A DNA stretch of 37,304 nucleotides, taken from the NCBI RefSeq assembly GCF_004151105.1, contig NZ_PHRF01000042.1, forward strand, positions 1 through 37,304, read 5' to 3'. Of this stretch, positions 29,276 to 37,304 are shown in pieces (positions within the stretch are counted from its first letter, which is position 1; every line of letters starts with the position of its first letter). The position numbers and the translations under genes were made by a program. The stretch comes from Streptomyces sp. L-9-10. GTDB lineage: Bacteria; Actinomycetota; Actinomycetes; Streptomycetales; Streptomycetaceae. Below the pieces are notes generated by a model, which was given only the letters and a program-made list of their open reading frames with translations, had not been told where the DNA came from and did not search any database.

Positions 29276-31633
29276 GTGGCGGGCGAGTCCCCCGGCAAGT
29301 CGGATCAGCGGAAGTCATCGGGGGAGACGGCTCCGGGAGAGCGGGACCCGCGGCTCGCGGTCTTCCGCGAACCGGCGACAGGGGCGGCGGACGCGGCAGG
29401 GCGGGCGGAGCGCGATGACTCCGGCTCGGCGGTGTCGACGAAGGTCGCGATCGCAAATCGCACAGAGGAGTCCACGGAGTCCGAGACGGCCGGGGGCGCG
29501 CGCGAATCGGACGGTGGGCGCGTAACTCCGGCCCCGCAGCCGCGGAAGGCCGAGCCCGCGAAGGCGGAGGGCGGGAGCGGGAGCGAGGACGGCGCGGAGG
29601 GCGAGGCGGAGAGCGCTGACGCCGGTTCCGGCGCCTCGAAGGGGGACGGCCCGGGGGGGCCCGCGTCCGCCGGTACGGACGCCATGGCCGACGTGGACGC
29701 CGACGCGGACGCCGACGCCGATACGGACACCGACGCCGATACGGACATAGAGTCGGATACCGGCACTGATGCGGCGAAGGCCGACAAGACTGACAATGGT
29801 GGCAAGTCCGGCGAATCGGTCGAACCCGGCGAGGGTGGCAAGGGCGGCACAGTCCCCTCCTGGGCCAAGGCCGCCGAGGAGGACGTCAAGGCGGACACCA
29901 AGGCGGACGCCAAGCCCGACTCCAAGGACGGCGCCAAGAAGGCCCCGGAGGCCGGCTCCAAGGACTCCGGCGACGACTCCGGCACCGACGCCCCCGCTGC
30001 CGACGCGGAGCCCGTCGACCAGCCCACGGCCGTCTTCAGGGCGCTGCCCCGGCCCGCCGTCGATCAGCCCACCACCACGCTCACGGTGCCCGGGAAGCGC
30101 GAGGAGAAGGCCAAGTCCGAGGCCAAGGCCGGAGAGAAGGCCGAGGCCGGCGGGAAGCCCGCTGAAAAGCCCGCCGAGAAGGCCGAGTCGGCCGCCGAGC
30201 GGACCAGCACGTTCGTACCGCTGCGCCGGGACGACACGCCGCCCGCCGCCGCGACCCCGCCCCGGTCGTCGTACCCGTCGCCGTCCCCGGCCGTGCCCAC
30301 CGTGCTCCCCGAGGCGGCCGAGCGGACCCGGCAGCAGCCGATGCCGCCGATGCCGCCGCTCGATCTGCTGGCCGAGCTGACGAACAAGCCCGCCCCGCCC
30401 GAGACTCCGGTCCGCACGGCCGTCCGGCGGGTCAAGATCTACACACCCTTCGCCCTGCTCCTCCTGGTCGTCCTGGGGGTCGTGCAGGCCGTACGGCCGC
30501 TCCCGGCGCCCACGCTGGCGCTCTCCGCCGACCCCACGTTCACCTTCGAGGGCGGCAAGCTCGACATGCCGTGGCCCGGCGAGGGACAGGGCGGCGTCGA
30601 GGTCGAGGGCGTCGGCACGATCGGCATGTACGGGGAGCAGAAACCCGCTCCGATCGCGAGCGTGGCGAAGGTGATGACCGCGTACGTGATCCTCCGGGAC
30701 CACCCGATCAAGGGCGAGCAGGTGGGCCCGGAGATCGAGGTCGACAAGAAGGCGGGCGAAGAGGCCAACCGCCCCGACGAGTCGACCGCGCCCATAAAGG
30801 AAGGGCAGCGGTACACCCAGAAGCAGATGCTCCAGCTGCTGATGATCCCGTCGGGGAACAACGCGGCCCGGCTGCTGGCCCGTTGGGACGCGCGGTCGGA
30901 GCCGGCGTTCGTCGAGAAGATGAACGCCGCCGCCAAGGACCTCGGCATGACGAACACGACGTACACGGACCCGAGCGGTCTCGAGTCCTCCACCGTGTCC
31001 ACCGCCGCCGACCAGATGAAGCTGGGCAAGGCGGTCATGCAGAACGACGTCTTCCGCGAGATCGTGAATCTGCCCCAGGTCAAGATCCCGGGCATCGACA
31101 ACCTGATCATCAACAACAACTCGATCCTGCTCGAACCCGGCGTGAGCGGGATCAAGACCGGTTCGTCCACCCCGGCCGGCGGCAATCTGCTGTGGTCCGC
31201 CAACACGATCGTCGACGGCCAGAACCGCCGGATCATCGGCGCGGTCATGGGCGCCCAGGAGGGCGTGAAGCTCTGGGACAAGCTGGAGCTGTCGATCCAG
31301 AACAGCCTCAAGCTGATCAAGGCCGCCCAGGACGGTGTCACCTCCGCCACGGTCGTCAAGAAGGGCGATGTCGTCGGGTACGTGGACGACGGCCTCGGCG
31401 GCCGGACCCCGGTGGTCTCCACCAAGGACCTGAAGGCGGTCGGCTGGGCGGGTCTCCAGGTGAAGCTCCACCTCGGCGAGGGCAGGGAGACGGTGCCGCA
31501 CGCGGCCGCCTCCGGCACGGTCGTCGGAGAGGTCACCGTCGGCACCGGCGCGGGCAAGGTCTCCGCGCCCGTGGCGCTCCAGGGGGACCTGGCGGAACCG
31601 GGCTTCGGCGCGAAGCTCACCCGGATCGGCTGA
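29276..31633 (+). CDS. Membrane-anchored D-alanyl-D-alanine carboxypeptidase (S11)
   Basis: This is a 785-aa protein. GTG 29276 follows AAGGAG at about 6 nt; the frame continues upstream only through the promoter candidate. Residues 1-385 are a very long disordered cytoplasmic region, Glu/Lys/Ala/Asp-rich, with an Asp-Ala/Asp-Thr tract at about 139-165. One transmembrane helix (FALLLLVVLGVVQAV, about 392-407) follows, then the extracellular penicillin-binding domain with all three active-site motifs: SVAK (Ser 462, Lys 465), SGN (526-528) and KTG (627-629). It trims D-Ala from peptidoglycan stem peptides. Typical S11 enzymes are about 400 aa, so the cytoplasmic half is an extra, perhaps a docking or phosphorylation segment. 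Confidence 0.93.
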   Translation: MAGESPGKSDQRKSSGETAPGERDPRLAVFREPATGAADAAGRAERDDSGSAVSTKVAIANRTEESTESETAGGARESDGGRVTPAPQPRKAEPAKAEGGSGSEDGAEGEAESADAGSGASKGDGPGGPASAGTDAMADVDADADADADTDTDADTDIESDTGTDAAKADKTDNGGKSGESVEPGEGGKGGTVPSWAKAAEEDVKADTKADAKPDSKDGAKKAPEAGSKDSGDDSGTDAPAADAEPVDQPTAVFRALPRPAVDQPTTTLTVPGKREEKAKSEAKAGEKAEAGGKPAEKPAEKAESAAERTSTFVPLRRDDTPPAAATPPRSSYPSPSPAVPTVLPEAAERTRQQPMPPMPPLDLLAELTNKPAPPETPVRTAVRRVKIYTPFALLLLVVLGVVQAVRPLPAPTLALSADPTFTFEGGKLDMPWPGEGQGGVEVEGVGTIGMYGEQKPAPIASVAKVMTAYVILRDHPIKGEQVGPEIEVDKKAGEEANRPDESTAPIKEGQRYTQKQMLQLLMIPSGNNAARLLARWDARSEPAFVEKMNAAAKDLGMTNTTYTDPSGLESSTVSTAADQMKLGKAVMQNDVFREIVNLPQVKIPGIDNLIINNNSILLEPGVSGIKTGSSTPAGGNLLWSANTIVDGQNRRIIGAVMGAQEGVKLWDKLELSIQNSLKLIKAAQDGVTSATVVKKGDVVGYVDDGLGGRTPVVSTKDLKAVGWAGLQVKLHLGEGRETVPHAAASGTVVGEVTVGTGAGKVSAPVALQGDLAEPGFGAKLTRIG

Positions 31634-31654
31634 CCCGCAGGCCACACGTCCCAA

Positions 31655-31715
31655 GGCCCCTCGTGGGGCCTGGCGGCCGGGGAAGGCGCCGGAAATGGCG
31701 TCCTCCCCGGCCGCC
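31655..31715 (+). terminator. Double hairpin after the carboxypeptidase
   Basis: GGCCCC-TCGT-GGGGCC (31655-31670) is followed by GGCGGCCGGGGA (31672-31683) paired with TCCCCGGCCGCC (31704-31715). It ends the carboxypeptidase unit, so the next gene probably has its own promoter in the remaining 157 bp. Confidence 0.65.
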
Positions 31716-31872
31716 GTCACGTGTTAGCGTCCCGAAACGGACATCTGCATGAGGCACCCGCTCGGCCGGCCGTCCGGGCAACCGCCGGACGCGGGGACGG
31801 CGTCTCGCAGAATGTCGGGGGTCGGCACACCGGGTGGGACAACGGTGAGACGGAAAGACGTGGAGAGCCGCA

Positions 31873-33726
31873 GTGACCACCACTGAGCCGACGCACGCCG
31901 ACGGCGTCACCCCGCCGGGCGGCGTCACCTCCGCCGACCGGCGGGACACCGCCCGGCCACGAATACGACTGCCCGCGCAGCGCGGCGGCGGCGAGCCGCC
32001 CGAAGGTCCCCGGCGGTGGGCGGCTCCCCGGCGGTGGGTGTCCCGTCATCCCGTTCTCCTCACCACCGCCGTCGCCGCCCTCACGCACGTGGTGTGGTTC
32101 CTCTTCTTCGCCAACAGCGGCGGCGACATCGCCGCGCAGGACGCCTGGGCCGAGTTCGTCGGCCGGCACCCGGACTCCGCGTACAACCTCGCCTGGTACG
32201 GCGGGATGCACCCGGTCTCGTACAGCGTGGTCTCGCCCTATCTGATGTCCGTCCTCGGCGTGCGTACGACGATGATGATCGCCGGGACCGTCTCCGCCGC
32301 CCTCACCTCGCTGATCCTCGTCCGGGTGCGGGCCGTCCGTAACCCGGTGGCCTGCTCGCTCGCCGGGGTCTTCGCGTTCCTCTGCAACGCCCTGTCGGGG
32401 CGGGTGACCTTCGGCCTCGGCATGATGTTCGCGCTCGGCGCGGTCGCGGCGGTGTTCTGCTGGCCCCACCGCTGGCGGACCAGGCGCTGGGCCAAGGCGA
32501 TCGCCGCCGCGCCGCTCGCCGGTCTCGCGACCGCGGCGAGCCCGGTGGCCGGGCTGTTCCTCGGGGTCGTCGCGGCGGCGCTGTTCCTCAACAAGCGGCG
32601 CCCCGGGGCGTATGCGCTCGGTCTCGCGCCGGCCGCCGTGGTGGCGCTCTCCTCCTGGCTGTTCCCGTTCTCCGGGACACAGCCGATGTCGGTGGGGACG
32701 GCCTCGCTGCCCTTCCTCTTCGCGGTGCTCGTGTTCGTACTCGTCCCCAGGGCGTGGCGTACGGTCCGGGTCGCCGCGGCGGTCTACGGCGTCGGGGTGC
32801 TGCTGACGTATGTGATCGATTCGCAGATCGGGTCCAACGTGTCCCGGTTCGCGATGGTCATCGCGGGCGTGGTGCTGCTCGCGGCCCTGCCGTACACGGC
32901 CCCCCGGTCACGCCGCTGGTACGCGCTGGTGGTCGCCTTCGCCGGGCTCAACGTCTGGATAGGGTTCAAGGGTGTCGACGACATGGTGCGTACGGCGCCC
33001 ACCGCGTCCTGGACGCGTGAACTGGCGCCGCTGGTCAACCAGTTGCAGCGGACCGGCGCGGAGAAGGGCCGGGTCGAGGTCGTCCCCGCCAGGAGCCACC
33101 GCGAGGCCTCCGCGCTCGCCCCGTACGTCAATCTCGCCCGCGGCTGGAACCGCCAGGCGGACATGGAACGCAACCCGCTCTTCTACGACGACACCCTGAC
33201 CGCCGAGAGCTACCGCGGCTGGCTGGACCGCTGGGCCGTGCACTACGTGGTGCTGCCCAAGGGCAAGCCCGACTCGGGCGCGGGTCTTGAGGCCGAACTC
33301 GTGCAGAAGGGGCTGCCCTATCTGAAACACGTCTGGGGCGACTCCAACTGGCAGCTCTTCGCCGTCAAGGACCCGATGCCGCTCGCCGATCCGCCGGCCA
33401 CGGTGGACCGGGCGGGCGCGGGCGAGCTGACGATCCATGTGAAGTCGGCGGGACGGGTGCTGATCCGGATCCCGTACTCGCCGTGGCTCGGCCTCGTCGA
33501 CGCGGAGGGCAAGAGCGTGCCGCCCCCGGAGGAGACCCCGGCGTCCAAGGCGGACAAGGACGGGCCCAAGGTCTACACGAACCCCAACGGGTGTCTGCTG
33601 AAGGCCGAGACGAACGTGGAGGGCGACGAGTGGACGGAGCTGCTGGCGCCGCGCCCCGGCGTCTACCGGCTGGCCGCGCCGTACCAGCTGCCGCGCGGGA
33701 CCGGCTGCCCGGAGGAGCTGCGCTGA
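31873..33726 (+). CDS. Polytopic membrane protein with extracytoplasmic C-terminal domain
   Basis: This 617-aa protein starts at GTG 31873, 6 nt after GGAGAG. Residues 1-55 are a disordered Pro/Arg-rich start. About ten hydrophobic segments follow (from VLLTTAVAALTHVVWFLFF to YALVVAFAGLNVWIGF, about 60-365), then a soluble domain of about 250 residues. Motifs such as NLAWYGGMHPVSYS after the first helix and the helix-bundle-plus-soluble layout resemble GT-C type polyprenyl-phosphate-sugar glycosyltransferases, though automatic labels often say transporter. It is placed beside a cell-wall enzyme and converges on the poly-gamma-glutamate genes, which fits an envelope role. The specific activity is unknown. 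Confidence 0.8.
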   Translation: MTTTEPTHADGVTPPGGVTSADRRDTARPRIRLPAQRGGGEPPEGPRRWAAPRRWVSRHPVLLTTAVAALTHVVWFLFFANSGGDIAAQDAWAEFVGRHPDSAYNLAWYGGMHPVSYSVVSPYLMSVLGVRTTMMIAGTVSAALTSLILVRVRAVRNPVACSLAGVFAFLCNALSGRVTFGLGMMFALGAVAAVFCWPHRWRTRRWAKAIAAAPLAGLATAASPVAGLFLGVVAAALFLNKRRPGAYALGLAPAAVVALSSWLFPFSGTQPMSVGTASLPFLFAVLVFVLVPRAWRTVRVAAAVYGVGVLLTYVIDSQIGSNVSRFAMVIAGVVLLAALPYTAPRSRRWYALVVAFAGLNVWIGFKGVDDMVRTAPTASWTRELAPLVNQLQRTGAEKGRVEVVPARSHREASALAPYVNLARGWNRQADMERNPLFYDDTLTAESYRGWLDRWAVHYVVLPKGKPDSGAGLEAELVQKGLPYLKHVWGDSNWQLFAVKDPMPLADPPATVDRAGAGELTIHVKSAGRVLIRIPYSPWLGLVDAEGKSVPPPEETPASKADKDGPKVYTNPNGCLLKAETNVEGDEWTELLAPRPGVYRLAAPYQLPRGTGCPEELR

Positions 33727-33745
33727 GCCCGCGTGTGACCTGCTG

Positions 33746-33796
33746 GGGGTCCGTCCGTCCCGTCGCCGCTCAGGGCCTCAAGGCCGGACGGACCCC
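33746..33796. terminator. Bidirectional terminator between convergent genes
   Basis: GGGGTCCGTCC (33746-33756) and GGACGGACCCC (33786-33796) are perfect 11-bp arms. The element fills the 80-bp gap between the membrane-protein gene and the NlpC/P60 gene. Confidence 0.65.
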
Positions 33797-33806
33797 GCGC
33801 CCGTCC

Positions 33807-34889
33807 TCAGAGGCGCTTGGCGCTGCGCAGCGTCGCCGCGTAGTACCCGTTGCCGTCCAGGCGTGACGTACCGCCCTTGTCGCCGATCGTCGGGCCGTTG
33901 ACCTCTTCGCGGCTGGACACGAAGATCTGGTGCCCGTCCGTGTCGTTGCCCATGTACATCCCGACGTGGTCAAGACGGTTCTTGGTCCGCGCGTCGAGCT
34001 TGAAGAAGACCAGGTCGCCGGGCTGGAGCACGCTGATGGACTTCGGCCGTTCGTAGCGCGGCTCGGGCCCGGACAGCTTGATGACGTCGACGCCCGCGTC
34101 GGAGCGCGCCATGCCGTTGGCGGTGCGCGGCAGTCCGTCGCCGGCGACGTCGGAGACCATCAGCGGATAGCGGCCCCGGTAGCCGAACACGGTCCGGATG
34201 AAGCCCGAGCAGTCGATCGCCCGGTAGCGCGCGGACTGCGGCTGCTTGGTGGTGCCGTCACGGAAGGTGTACGGGATGCCGAGGTAGTCGTAGAAGTCGG
34301 ACTGTTCGAGGCGGTAGTCGTTGCCCTCGCTGCCCTCCGGGTTGACCGGCCCGAAGGCGGCGTCACCCGCGTACGGAACGCCCTCGTCGTCCTTCTTGAT
34401 GGGCGCGCCCTCGACGTACTGGAAGGCGAACGCGAAGAGGTCGTCCTCCTCGCTGCCGTAGTACTCCTTGAACCAGTCCTTGAACCACTTCTCCTTCTCG
34501 GCGCCCTTCTTCCACGCCTCCGGCATCAGCCGTACCCAGTTCTCGGTGACCACCCGGGTCTTGGTGTTCGTCGGCTCGTCGAAGGTACGGCTGGGGCCGG
34601 TGAGGGTCGCCGTACGCGCGTCGTCGGTGAAGGTGGCGAGGATGTCGCCGTCCCCGCTGCGCAGCACCGAGCGCTCCGGGTTCTTCAGCCGCTCCCAGGT
34701 CTGCTCGCCGGCCGTGCTCCCGTTCCCGGACGTCAGCGCCGGGATGTCGGTGATGGCCTGGACGGCGGGCGCCTTCGCCTGTTCGTCCTTGCGGAGTTCG
34801 ACGGTGAGATAGGCGCTGCCGGCCAGCAGCGCGAGGACCGTCGCGGCGTGCAGGACCGGGCGGCCCCGCTTCTTGGACTTGGCACTCAT
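33807..34889 (-). CDS. Membrane-anchored NlpC/P60 hydrolase of the pgs operon
   Basis: This is a 360-aa protein; ATG 34889 has GGGAG about 10 nt upstream. A signal/anchor helix lies at residues 12-30 (VLHAATVLALLAGSAYLTV). The NlpC/P60 cysteine peptidase core is C-terminal: Cys 227 in AIDCSGF, His 308 in LDHVG and His 320 as third residue. The N-terminal 200 residues are a separate domain with Trp/Tyr-rich stretches (FKDWFKEYYGSEEDD). Known relatives cut gamma-D-Glu bonds in peptidoglycan, and PgdS cuts poly-gamma-glutamate. Its place 28 bp after pgsC makes polymer cleavage or release the likeliest job; cell-wall cutting to let the polymer through is the alternative. Confidence 0.88.
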   Translation of the reverse strand: MSAKSKKRGRPVLHAATVLALLAGSAYLTVELRKDEQAKAPAVQAITDIPALTSGNGSTAGEQTWERLKNPERSVLRSGDGDILATFTDDARTATLTGPSRTFDEPTNTKTRVVTENWVRLMPEAWKKGAEKEKWFKDWFKEYYGSEEDDLFAFAFQYVEGAPIKKDDEGVPYAGDAAFGPVNPEGSEGNDYRLEQSDFYDYLGIPYTFRDGTTKQPQSARYRAIDCSGFIRTVFGYRGRYPLMVSDVAGDGLPRTANGMARSDAGVDVIKLSGPEPRYERPKSISVLQPGDLVFFKLDARTKNRLDHVGMYMGNDTDGHQIFVSSREEVNGPTIGDKGGTSRLDGNGYYAATLRSAKRL

Positions 34890-34917
34890 GACGATTCGGC
34901 TCCCGTGGGTGGGCTGG

Positions 34918-35400
34918 TCAGGCTGACGGCAGGGCGCCGAGCAGGATGCCGGCGGTGAGGACTACATAGGCCGTGAGCGTGACCGTGCCGGTGGCGAGGA
35001 TGGTCGCGCCCTTGGGCTGACGTACGAGCTGGTAGGCGATCAGGCCCGGGACGATGAAGCCGAGCGTCTGGTTCGCGTACAGGAGGGGGAATTCGAGCGA
35101 GAGCACGATCATCACGGTGCCCTGGAGGAGCACACCGATCATGACGACCGCGGAGAACAGGCGCTTTCCGTAGAGGATCACGAAGCGCTGGACGAGCAGC
35201 GTGGTCACGTACGTCAGTACGGTCACGCCGACGACCATGGCGGCGCGCTGGAGGTCCTCGACGAGGGTCAGCGCCAGCCAGCCCGGCGTGATCATGCCGC
35301 CGGGGGAGAGGTTGGTCGTGAGATAGCAGATCAGGGAGAACATCAGGCCCAGGCCGATGCCGATCGCGGCGATCTCGGGGGTGAGGACTGCGGGGATCAA
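34918..35400 (-). CDS. pgsC: Poly-gamma-glutamate synthase membrane subunit PgsC/CapC
   Basis: This is a 160-aa integral membrane protein (PgsC of Bacillus is about 149 aa). The TTG start at 35400 overlaps the pgsB stop (TTGA) and follows AGGAGAACCCCG, so translation is coupled. It matches the family along its length: IGLGLMFSLICYLTTNLSPG, MITPGWLALTL, LTYVTTLLVQRFVILYGKRL, FIVPGLIAYQLVRQ. About five helices are visible. It works with PgsB to polymerise glutamate at the membrane. Confidence 0.92.
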   Translation of the reverse strand: MIPAVLTPEIAAIGIGLGLMFSLICYLTTNLSPGGMITPGWLALTLVEDLQRAAMVVGVTVLTYVTTLLVQRFVILYGKRLFSAVVMIGVLLQGTVMIVLSLEFPLLYANQTLGFIVPGLIAYQLVRQPKGATILATGTVTLTAYVVLTAGILLGALPSA

Positions 35401-37142
35401 CGGGGTTCTCCTGGGTTCTGCGGCGCCACGGAGTGCGAGGGGTTCGGGGAGTGCGGGGCGTGCGGGGCGTGCGGGTGCTGCGGCTGCTCGGGGTGGTGGG
35501 GCTGCTCGTGCGGCGCGGGGTGCGTGGAGTCGTGCCGCGCGGGGTCGCCGGAGTCGTACGGCTCCTGCTGCTGGGCCTGTGCCTGCTCCGGCATCTGGAC
35601 CGGTTCGAACAGGCCGCGCTCGCGCGGCGGGCCGGCGGCGGGACGCTGCTGGTAGCGCTGCTCGTACGCCTCCGGGTAGGGCTGGAACGGGTCGAGGCGC
35701 GGCGCGTAGCGGGCCAGTGCCACCGTCTCGTCGTGACGCGGGTGCTGCTGCTGGGGCTGTTGGGGCTGCTGCTGCGGGGTGGTCTCGGGGGCGGCGCCGT
35801 CGGCGGAGACGACCGGGATGGCGACGGTGTCGGAGGCCTGACCCTGGTCCTGGCCCTGTGCCTGCCCCGGCCCCGGCTTCTGTGCCTGTGCCGGGATGTG
35901 GGGCTCCGCCGTGCGCACGGGGGCGGGCGGGTCGGTGGGCCCGTCCTCCGGGTCCGGTGTCTCGTCCGGCGGCAGCTCCGCGAGGTGTTCGAGCAGCAGC
36001 TCGCCCTGGCCGTGGATGTTGCCGATCGCGACCAGCGAGGAGTCGGGCCCGAGCATGCCGAGCAGCTCGCGCATGAACTCCTCGGGGTCACGCTTGTCGC
36101 CGCCCAGGTCGACCGCGCGTGAGCGCCATTCGGCCGGGATCGCGTCGATGGCGCTCTTGGCCGGGTGGCCGATGACGAAGACCTTCTCCGGCTGGAGTTC
36201 CGGGATGATCTCGCCCATCTGGCCATTGCGCTCGACCCGGTCGGGACGGCAGTTGATGACCACGTGCAGCGGACGGTTGATCGCGCCCAGGTCGAGCAGC
36301 TGGTTGATGTTCATCAGCGTCGACTCGGGGTCGTTCGCCGCGAAGACGTTCGCGAAGCGCAGCCGCTTGGCGTCCGGTGTGAGGTAGCGCTCCACGGAGA
36401 GGACACCCGGGTCCGGCGGCGCGTCGTACATCCCCTGGAGCGCGGTCTCGCGCTCCACGCCCAGCAGTTCGGCGACCTTCAGCGCGATGGCCACGTTCTC
36501 CTTGAACGTGAACCAGCTGAAGCCGCGCAACTCCTCGTCGGAGACCGTCTCCGGGTCCGCGTAGATCAGCTGGCAGTTCCGCGCGTCGGCCTCCTCCTGG
36601 AGGATCGCGAACCGGTCCTTCTCCGCGGTGACACAGATGCCGTCCTCCGGCATGGAGCGGGAGAGCGAGCGCGCCACGTCGTCGAGGGTCGGGCCCATCT
36701 CGGCGAGATGGTCCTCACGTACGTTGCACAGCACACCGATCGTGGACCGGATCAGCTTCGACTGGTTGATCTCCTGGAGCGCCGGCATGACGGCCATGCA
36801 CTCGATCACCAGCGCGTTGGGGTTGTACGCGGCGGCCCGGCGCACGATACCGATCTGCTCCACCACATTGGCGATGCCGAACTTGCGGTAGACGGGCTCC
36901 TCGGTCGCGTCCGGGTGGATGAAGCGGGCCGCCGTACCGGTCGTCTTGGCGACCGTGACCAGATCGCCACCGCGCAGCGCGCCCGCGCACAGCCGGGTGA
37001 TGGAGGACTTGCCGCGGATGCCGTTGACCAGCACCCGGGTGGGGATGCGGTTCAGGTTGGTGAAGTGCCGTCGCTGTTCGACGAGTCCGGCGACCAGCAG
37101 GATCGCGCTGCAGATGAGCAGCACGAAGTAAAGGAAGAGCAC
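35397..37142 (-). CDS. pgsB: Poly-gamma-glutamate synthase ATPase PgsB/CapB with long C-terminal extension
   Basis: This is a 581-aa protein; GTG 37142 starts 6 nt after the preceding stop. Residues 1-20 are a membrane anchor. Residues 36-390 are the Mur-ligase-like synthase: P-loop NGIRGKSSITRLCAG (40-54), KTTGTAARFI, ECMAVMPALQ, REDHLAEMGPTLDDVA, YDAPPDPGVLSVERY and AIGNIHGQGE. Each is the counterpart of a conserved Bacillus PgsB segment (about 393 aa in total). It activates glutamate carboxyls with ATP. Residues 391-581 are an extra Pro/Gln/His-rich, apparently disordered tail with poly-Gln-Pro and His-Pro-His runs, absent from Bacillus. The tail composition suggests metal binding or protein docking. 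Confidence 0.93.
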   Translation of the reverse strand: MLFLYFVLLICSAILLVAGLVEQRRHFTNLNRIPTRVLVNGIRGKSSITRLCAGALRGGDLVTVAKTTGTAARFIHPDATEEPVYRKFGIANVVEQIGIVRRAAAYNPNALVIECMAVMPALQEINQSKLIRSTIGVLCNVREDHLAEMGPTLDDVARSLSRSMPEDGICVTAEKDRFAILQEEADARNCQLIYADPETVSDEELRGFSWFTFKENVAIALKVAELLGVERETALQGMYDAPPDPGVLSVERYLTPDAKRLRFANVFAANDPESTLMNINQLLDLGAINRPLHVVINCRPDRVERNGQMGEIIPELQPEKVFVIGHPAKSAIDAIPAEWRSRAVDLGGDKRDPEEFMRELLGMLGPDSSLVAIGNIHGQGELLLEHLAELPPDETPDPEDGPTDPPAPVRTAEPHIPAQAQKPGPGQAQGQDQGQASDTVAIPVVSADGAAPETTPQQQPQQPQQQHPRHDETVALARYAPRLDPFQPYPEAYEQRYQQRPAAGPPRERGLFEPVQMPEQAQAQQQEPYDSGDPARHDSTHPAPHEQPHHPEQPQHPHAPHAPHSPNPSHSVAPQNPGEPR

Positions 37143-37148
37143 GGTCGG

Positions 37149-37304
37149 TCAGATCCTTTCGGCGAGGGCCGGCGGCGCGCCTTCGCGCCTGCGCTGCTCC
37201 TGGAGCTGCTGGCGCAGCAGTTCCAGGGAGCGTGCGATGGCCCCGACCTCGTCGTGGTGGCGCGGGTAGAGGACGGTGCGGCGGTCGCCGTCGGCCAGCG
37301 TCTC
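37149..37304 (-). CDS. C-terminal end of a HAMP-domain protein (partial)
   Basis: Only the last 51 residues are inside the window, ending ALAERI with TGA at 37149-37151. The segment YPRHHDEVGAIARSLELL carries the second-helix signature of a HAMP signalling linker (DEVG.I....L), followed by a Gln/Arg-rich helix. It is probably a membrane sensor or transducer whose effector region, if any, lies upstream. It is only 6 nt from pgsB and so likely co-transcribed, which suggests that it senses conditions for polymer synthesis. Confidence 0.7.
   Translation of the reverse strand, partial: ETLADGDRRTVLYPRHHDEVGAIARSLELLRQQLQEQRRREGAPPALAERI

Noticed and set aside
29315..31720. 801-codon open frame antisense to the carboxypeptidase
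   Set aside because: Low-complexity mirror of the acidic/Lys-rich region; catalytic motifs are on the plus strand.
31873..33726. Calling the polytopic membrane protein an MFS transporter
   Set aside because: No major-facilitator signature loops seen, and a large soluble C-terminal domain; a GT-C-like layout fits better but is not proven.

Overview
The window reads as Streptomyces chromosome. GC content is very high, third codon positions are almost all G or C, and GTG or TTG starts follow strong GGAGG-type ribosome binding sites. Two regulators carry the rare TTA codon that depends on the bldA tRNA in this genus. Typical actinomycete families recur: an AfsR-like SARP, XRE/DUF5753 with DUF397, a fused F420 radical-SAM enzyme (FbiC), GPP34 and DUF418. 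I see no tRNA, rRNA, CRISPR array, insertion sequence or prophage.

Left end (1-5.6 kb): the edge cuts an apparently frameshifted secreted-protein gene. It is preceded by a 50-residue peptide with three DVHAT repeats and a 16-bp inverted repeat, then a 983-aa SARP/NB-ARC/TPR regulator. Divergent to the SARP is an aromatic-ring-type FAD monooxygenase with a Gly/Pro-rich insert. The spacer between them is full of direct repeats and a palindrome. 5.8-7.8 kb: a HTH/zinc-ribbon protein, an XRE/DUF5753 regulator and an overlapping DUF397 gene form one transcription unit. 7.9-9.2 kb: an ABC-like ATPase and a GNAT acetyltransferase.

9.2-12.5 kb is the most interesting accessory segment. Leftward genes encode two small proteins with overlapping stop and start, a 38-aa Gly/Asp-rich peptide with two Cys near its C-terminus (preceded by two hairpins), and an unrecognised 134-aa protein. 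Divergent to these are a TTA-containing XRE-TPR regulator and a translationally coupled GNAT acetyltransferase whose terminator hairpin lies inside its coding region. This could be a small peptide-modification or signalling locus, but that is inference.

12.5-24.3 kb: an SDR oxidoreductase, a secreted PHP/CehA-type metallohydrolase, FbiC (F420 chromophore synthesis), a 1117-aa P-loop/TPR protein, a DUF418 membrane protein and an ADP-ribosylglycohydrolase homologue that has lost its Asp metal-ligand motifs. 24.3-29.1 kb: a sodium:solute symporter, a second DUF397 and XRE/DUF5753 pair, and a GPP34 protein, with long perfect inverted repeats and 11-bp-phased direct repeats between genes.

Right end (29.2-37.3 kb): cell-envelope genes. 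A membrane-anchored D,D-carboxypeptidase lies behind an ECF-type promoter candidate and is followed by a polytopic membrane protein. Converging on these is a leftward operon: a HAMP-protein tail, PgsB and PgsC (poly-gamma-glutamate synthase) and an NlpC/P60 hydrolase. PgsB carries a long Gln/Pro/His-rich extension and no PgsA is visible.
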